From JBEKLJ01 sp050010255 (lineage in GTDB: Bacteria > Acidobacteriota > Terriglobia > Bryobacterales > Bryobacteraceae), in contig JBEKLJ010000139.1 of the NCBI GenBank assembly GCA_050010255.1, positions 1 to 9,387 on the forward strand: 9,387 nucleotides of DNA, read 5' to 3'. The position numbers and the translations under genes were made by a program. A model generated the notes under the pieces. That model was not told the origin of the DNA. It made no database searches and saw nothing but the letters and a program-made list of their open reading frames with translations. Positions within the stretch are counted from its first letter, which is position 1. The number at the start of each line of letters is the position of its first letter. Of the stretch, positions 5,296-9,387 are shown one piece after another.

Positions 5296-5919
5296 GTGAG
5301 CATCGCCACGCGCATGACATCCGAGGAGAGACGCGCGGTCATCGTGGAGGCGGCCGTGCGGCTGTTCTCCGAGCGCGGCTTTCGCGGCACCACCACCCGG
5401 GCGCTGGCCGAGGCGGTCGGCGTCACCGAGCCAGTTCTCTATGAGCACTTTAAGTCGAAGCGTGAGCTGTATGCCGCCATTGTCGAGGCCAAGTCACGGG
5501 AAGGCATGGCGCGGGCCGAGGCGTGGCTTCAACCGCTGGCCGATGCCAAGGACGACCGGGCGGTGTTCATCGGCGTGGGCCGCGTGATCCTGGAGTCCTT
5601 CAGCGAAGACCGGGCCTACGTCCGGCTGCTGCTTTCAGCCGCACTGGAGGATCCCGAACTCGGGGCGATCTTCTATGAGCGCCAGCGGGAGGGCCGGGAA
5701 AAGCTGGCCGGCTACATCGCCGAGCGGATCCGGGACGGGGCGTTTCGGCCCGTGGATCCAGCCATCGCGGCGCTCGCTTTCATTGGCATGCTGTACTACC
5801 ACGGCCTGGTCGGGCTGCTGTATTGCGACGATTTCATCAAGGTGAGTCCGGAGGAGGCCGTCGAGCAGATGGTGGGCCTGTTCCTCCGCGGCATTTCGAG
5901 TTCAGTCAACGCGCAATAG
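5296..5919 (+). CDS. TetR/AcrR-family transcriptional repressor
   Basis: A 207-aa one-component regulator. The N-terminal DNA-binding domain (about 10-56) is classic TetR: VIVEAAVRLFSERGFRGTTTRALAEAVGVTEPVLYEHFKSKRELY, with the helix-turn-helix at about 32-51 and the YEHFKSK signature at 49-55. The remaining all-helical C-terminal region (about 70-205) would form the ligand pocket and dimer interface; its inducer cannot be predicted. The gene is first in a co-directional set, with only 15 bp between its stop and the adaptor start. It therefore probably represses its own operon and responds to pump substrates. The palindrome just upstream is a plausible binding site. The GTG start is set by AGGAGGA at ideal spacing. 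Confidence 0.93.
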   Translation: MSIATRMTSEERRAVIVEAAVRLFSERGFRGTTTRALAEAVGVTEPVLYEHFKSKRELYAAIVEAKSREGMARAEAWLQPLADAKDDRAVFIGVGRVILESFSEDRAYVRLLLSAALEDPELGAIFYERQREGREKLAGYIAERIRDGAFRPVDPAIAALAFIGMLYYHGLVGLLYCDDFIKVSPEEAVEQMVGLFLRGISSSVNAQ

Positions 5920-5934
5920 CAGATGGAAGGCAAC

Positions 5935-7143
5935 ATGAGATTCCTAGCAGGTGTATCGCTGTTATCGGTCCTGTTGATGACTGGCTGCGGCCAGCGCGGC
6001 CAGACGGACGCCGAGGCGGGCTCCCGCACCCAGACGCCCGAGCCGACCCGCATCCGGGTGGCGGCGGCCGAGACGCGCCCGCTCGGGCGCGCGGCGTCGG
6101 TGACCGGCTCGCTGCTGCCGGACGAAACGGTCTCGGTGAGCGCGGAGGTCGCCGGCCGGCTGGCGGAGATCCGCTACGACTTCGGGCAGAGCGTCCGCAA
6201 GGGCGACGTGATCGCCGAGCTGGACAAACGCGAGTTCCAGTTCCAGCTCGACCGCACCCGGGCGGCGCTGGCGCAGGCGCTGGCGCGCATCGGCCTGGAC
6301 CCGAGCCAGGAGAACGTGACGCCGGACAACACCCCCGCGATCCGGCAGGCCAGGGCGCAGCTCGAGGACGCCCGGTTCAAGTACGAGAGCGCCGCGCGAC
6401 TGGTGAAGACCGGCGACGTTTCCCAGGAGCGGAACATCGAGCTGGAGAAGGCGTTCCGCGCGCGGGAGGCGGCCTACGAGGCAGCGCGCGACGACCTGCG
6501 GACGCAGATCGCCTACATCCAGGCGCTGCGCGCCGAGGTGCGGCTGGCCGAGAAGCGGCTGAGCGACGCGACCGTGCGCGCGCCCTTCGACGGCGCGATC
6601 ACGGCGCGCCTGGTTTCGCCCGGCCAGTACATGCGGGAGAACACGCCCATCGTGACGCTGGTGAAGGCGCATCCGCTCCGGTTGCGGCTGGAGGTGCCGG
6701 AGTCGGTCGCCGGCGAGTTGCGGCTGGGCATGACCCTCACCTTCACCACCGACGCCGCTCCGGGCGCGAAGTTGCATGCGCGCGTGACGGAGCTGAACCC
6801 GGCGCTGGATCCGCGCTCGCGGTCGCTTACGGCCGAGGCACGGATCGCCGAGCGCGACCCGCGGTTGCGGCCCGGCCTGTTCGTACAGGTTGAGCTCGCG
6901 CTGGCCGAGAACGCCAGCGCCGTGGCGGTGCCCAGGGAGGCGCTCTACCAGATCGCGGGGCTGACCAAGGTCTTCCTCGTACGGGACGGCCGCGTCTCCG
7001 CGCTGAAGATCGCGCCCGGCGAGGAAATCGACGGCTGGGTGGAAGTGCCCGCCGGCCGCCTCCGCCCGGGCGACCAGGTGGCCGTGAGCAAGCTTTCGAT
7101 GCTCGTGGATGGCGCGCAGGTGCGCATCGAGGCGCAGAGGTAG
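5935..7143 (+). CDS. RND efflux periplasmic adaptor lipoprotein (MFP/HlyD family)
   Basis: Links an inner-membrane RND pump to an outer-membrane channel. The 402-aa product starts with a lipoprotein signal peptide (RFLAGVSLLSVLLMTGC) with the acylated Cys at 18, so it should be anchored in the inner membrane facing the periplasm. Next are the first lipoyl half (about 66-100, VSVSAEVAGRLAEIRYDFGQ), a long alpha-hairpin (about 101-208), the second lipoyl half (211-243, ATVRAPFDGAITARLVSPGQ), a beta-barrel (about 247-322, including LDPRSRSLTAEARI and LRPGLFVQVE) and a membrane-proximal domain (about 325-402). Length is normal for the family. ATG 5935 is preferred over ATG 5923: GGAAGG (5925-5930) sits 4 nt before it, and the signal peptide then begins properly. 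Its stop is 3 bp from the pump gene, so the two are co-translated. Substrate is unknown. Confidence 0.94.
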   Translation: MRFLAGVSLLSVLLMTGCGQRGQTDAEAGSRTQTPEPTRIRVAAAETRPLGRAASVTGSLLPDETVSVSAEVAGRLAEIRYDFGQSVRKGDVIAELDKREFQFQLDRTRAALAQALARIGLDPSQENVTPDNTPAIRQARAQLEDARFKYESAARLVKTGDVSQERNIELEKAFRAREAAYEAARDDLRTQIAYIQALRAEVRLAEKRLSDATVRAPFDGAITARLVSPGQYMRENTPIVTLVKAHPLRLRLEVPESVAGELRLGMTLTFTTDAAPGAKLHARVTELNPALDPRSRSLTAEARIAERDPRLRPGLFVQVELALAENASAVAVPREALYQIAGLTKVFLVRDGRVSALKIAPGEEIDGWVEVPAGRLRPGDQVAVSKLSMLVDGAQVRIEAQR

Positions 7144-7146
7144 GCC

Positions 7147-9387
7147 ATGCAGAAACTCGCGCAAATCTGCATCCGGCGGCCGGTCTTCGCCACCATGCTC
7201 ATTCTGGCGCTGGTGGTCCTGGGCGTCGACGCCTACCTGAAGCTCGGCGTGGACCTGTTCCCGAAGATCGAGTTCCCGGTGGTGACGATCACGACCACCT
7301 TGCGCGGCGCCTCGCCCGAAGAGATCGAGACGCAGGTGACGCGGCGGATCGAAGAAGCGGTGAACACCGCCAGCGGCATCGACGAGCTGCGGTCCGTCTC
7401 CGCCGAGGGCGTGTCGCTGGTCTACGTCACCTTCGTGCTGGAGAAGAACCCGGAAGTGGCGGCGCAGGAAGTCCGCGACAAGGTTTCCGCCGTCGTCCGC
7501 GATCTGCCCCAGGACACCGACCCGCCCGTCGTCGAGAAGATCGCCACCGACGCCTCGCCTGTGGTCACCATCGCCATCGCGTCCCGGCGCGATCTGCGGG
7601 AGACCACCCGCATCGTGGATGAAGGCATCAAGAAGAACATCGAGTCGATCGACGGCGTGGGCCAGGTGCGGTTCATCGGGGAGCGCACGCGCCAGATCCA
7701 GGTGTGGCTGGACGGCGAGAAGCTCAACTCCTACAACCTGAACATCGACCAGGTGCGCGGGGCGCTGGCGGCGCAGAACGTCGAGGTGCCGGGCGGGCAC
7801 GTGGACCAGGGGGTGCGCGAGCTGAGTTTGAGGACGCTGGGCCGCGTGGAGCGCCCGGCGGACTTCGCCAACATCATTGTGGCCACCGTGAACGGCGCGC
7901 CGGTCCGCCTCCGCGACATCGGATACGTCGAGGACGGCGTCGAGGAGCCGCGCTCGCTGGCCCGGCTCGACGGCCGGCCGGCCGTGGCGCTAGAGGTGCG
8001 CAAGCAGGCGGGCACCAACACGCTGGACGTCATCCACGCCGTCAAGGCGCGCATCGAGCAGCTCAGGAAAGGCCTGCCGCCGGACTTCGAGATCACCTAC
8101 ACCGGCGACCAGTCCACGTTCATCGAGGAGTCCTTCAAGGCCGTCCAGGAGCACCTGATTCTGGGCGGATTCTGCGCCGCGTTCGTGGTGCTGCTCTTCA
8201 TCCGGAGCTGGCGCTCCACGCTGATTGCGGCGGTGGCCATCCCGACCTCGATCATCTCCACCTTCTCGCTGATGAACCTGATGGGTTTCACGCTGAACCA
8301 GATCACGATGCTGGCGCTGGTGCTGGTGGTGGGCATCGTCATCGACGACGCCATCGTGGTGCTGGAGAACATCTTCCGCAACATGGAGGAGAAGAAGCTG
8401 CCGCCGATGCAGGCGGCCGTCGAGGGGACCAAGGAGATCGGACTGGCGGTGATGACGACCACTCTCTCGCTGGTCATCATCTTCCTGCCAGTGGCCATGA
8501 TGACCGGCATCGTGGGCCGGTTCATGTCGAGCTTCGGCTACACCGCGGCGTTCGCGATCCTGGTTTCGCTGCTGGTGAGCTTTACGCTCACGCCGATGCT
8601 CAGCTCGCGGTTTCTCGCGCCCGGCAACGGAGGCAACGGCGCCTCGACGAAGGACACCGTGCTGTTCAAGGCCCTGGCGGTGCCCTACCGCAAGATGCTG
8701 CACTGGTCGATGGCGCACCGCTGGGCGGTGGTCGTGATCGCCGCGCTGGTGGCGCTTTCCTCGGCGCCGCTGTTCATGGCGCTCGGCAAGGACTTCCTTC
8801 CGAGCGACGATCAGAGCGAGTTCGAGGTCTCCATCCGCATGCCGGTCGGCTCGTCGCTGGAGGGCAGCGAGGCCGCGATGCGCGATCTGGAAGCCGAGCT
8901 CCGGCAGCTCCCGGGCATCCGGAACCTGCTGACGCTGATCGGCTCGGATGTGCGCCGCCAGGTCGATCGCGGATCCATCCTCGTGGAGCTGACGCCGGTC
9001 GGCCAGCGCAAGGAATCGCAGGAAACCATCATGCTGATGGCGCGCGAGCGCCTGAAGAAGTACCGCGACCTGACGATCGGCGTGCAGCTGCCGGCGATGT
9101 TCAGCGGCAGCGGCCCGCGCAAGGACATCCAGTTCTTCATCCAGGGCCCCGATTTCGCGCACCTGGAGAAGTACATGGGCGAGGTGCTGAAAGTACTGGC
9201 GGCGACGCCGGGTGTGCGGGACCTGGACAGCTCCTACGAGCCGGGCAAGCCCGAGCTGCGGGTGCGGATCAATCGCGACAAGGCGGCCGATCTCAACGTC
9301 AACGTGGCTTCCATCGCCACGGCGCTGCGCACGCTGGTGGGCGGCGACCCGCAGGCGACCACCTACCGCGAAGGCGAAGACCGCTAC
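7147..9387 (+). CDS. RND multidrug-type efflux pump, HAE-1 family (gene continues beyond the right edge)
   Basis: Proton-driven inner-membrane transporter, the energy-using part of a tripartite efflux system. The reading frame is open from ATG 7147 to the window end: 747 of an expected 1030-1060 residues. TM1 lies at about 13-33 after the short N-terminus QKLAQICIRRPVFATM. The first periplasmic porter loop runs to about 325, and TM2-TM6 from about 335 to 485. A cytoplasmic linker follows (GNGGNGASTKD, near 494), then TM7 (about 524-546) and part of the second porter loop, including LGKDFLPSDDQSEF. TM4 carries GIVIDDAIVVLENIFR with Asp400 and Asp401, matching the proton-relay pair Asp407/Asp408 of AcrB. 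The TM10 lysine partner is outside the window. AGAGG (7136-7140) gives a ribosome binding site. The two acidic TM4 residues and the linked adaptor fit HAE-1 rather than a heavy-metal (HME) pump. Any outer-membrane channel gene would lie downstream. Confidence 0.95.
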   Translation, partial: MQKLAQICIRRPVFATMLILALVVLGVDAYLKLGVDLFPKIEFPVVTITTTLRGASPEEIETQVTRRIEEAVNTASGIDELRSVSAEGVSLVYVTFVLEKNPEVAAQEVRDKVSAVVRDLPQDTDPPVVEKIATDASPVVTIAIASRRDLRETTRIVDEGIKKNIESIDGVGQVRFIGERTRQIQVWLDGEKLNSYNLNIDQVRGALAAQNVEVPGGHVDQGVRELSLRTLGRVERPADFANIIVATVNGAPVRLRDIGYVEDGVEEPRSLARLDGRPAVALEVRKQAGTNTLDVIHAVKARIEQLRKGLPPDFEITYTGDQSTFIEESFKAVQEHLILGGFCAAFVVLLFIRSWRSTLIAAVAIPTSIISTFSLMNLMGFTLNQITMLALVLVVGIVIDDAIVVLENIFRNMEEKKLPPMQAAVEGTKEIGLAVMTTTLSLVIIFLPVAMMTGIVGRFMSSFGYTAAFAILVSLLVSFTLTPMLSSRFLAPGNGGNGASTKDTVLFKALAVPYRKMLHWSMAHRWAVVVIAALVALSSAPLFMALGKDFLPSDDQSEFEVSIRMPVGSSLEGSEAAMRDLEAELRQLPGIRNLLTLIGSDVRRQVDRGSILVELTPVGQRKESQETIMLMARERLKKYRDLTIGVQLPAMFSGSGPRKDIQFFIQGPDFAHLEKYMGEVLKVLAATPGVRDLDSSYEPGKPELRVRINRDKAADLNVNVASIATALRTLVGGDPQATTYREGEDRY

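Noticed and set aside
5112..5426. N-terminal extension of Pta giving a 437-residue product
   Set aside because: The extra sequence overlaps the tetR gene and shows no Pta-family similarity; ATG 5111 matches the usual Pta N-terminus.
5823..6893. A 356-residue plus-strand open frame rich in Arg, Gly, Ala and Pro
   Set aside because: It overlaps the real TetR and adaptor genes in another frame, and its composition is typical of a shifted GC-rich frame.
5962..7800. A 612-residue open frame on the minus strand across the adaptor and pump genes
   Set aside because: It lies antisense to two unmistakable genes. Its His/Arg/Asp/Leu-rich composition is the expected reverse-frame shadow of GC-rich coding DNA, and it has no recognisable motif.
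7990..9162. A 390-residue His/Arg-rich minus-strand open frame inside the RND pump gene
   Set aside because: Antisense shadow of the pump; no domain features or supporting start signals.

Overview
This is a GC-rich bacterial window with three functional blocks and almost no unexplained coding space. The organism looks Gram-negative: the efflux adaptor carries a lipoprotein signal and the pump is of the HAE-1 RND type. High GC, a gas-vesicle accessory cluster, bacterial Pta/AckA and a short heptamer tandem repeat would suit Acidobacteriota or a neighbouring soil or sediment phylum. That placement is inference only; no rRNA or other phylogenetic marker is present.

Block 1 (1-2842) appears to be the edge of a gas-vesicle cluster. 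On the minus strand, running off the left end, is the N-terminal part of a Cdc48/VCP-family AAA ATPase: substrate-binding N-domain plus the first residues of the D1 ATPase. Divergent from it, on the plus strand, is a tightly overlapping three-gene operon: an Hsp20/alpha-crystallin chaperone of the GvpH type, a GvpF/GvpL-family protein, and a 190-aa protein of unknown function. The structural gene gvpA is not in the window. The visible genes are chaperone, assembly and remodelling functions, which would act on gas-vesicle proteins in the cytoplasm.

Block 2 (2843-5111) begins with a short intergenic stretch holding a 7-bp tandem repeat (seven units). Acetate kinase (ackA, plus) and phosphate acetyltransferase (pta, minus) follow. 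Together they interconvert acetyl-CoA and acetate with ATP formation. They are convergent and their 3' ends overlap by 29 bp, rather than forming the usual co-directional operon. Both have a -10-like hexamer only 7-9 bp before the ATG and no clear Shine-Dalgarno, so both may be leaderless.

Block 3 (5112-9387) is a TetR-regulated tripartite efflux operon on the plus strand: a TetR/AcrR repressor, a periplasmic adaptor lipoprotein (MFP/HlyD family) and the first 747 residues of an RND inner-membrane pump that runs off the right end. An imperfect 29-bp palindrome just upstream of the tetR ribosome binding site is a good operator candidate. No tRNA, rRNA, CRISPR array, transposase or phage gene was seen. 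No gene-free stretch exceeds about 260 bases.
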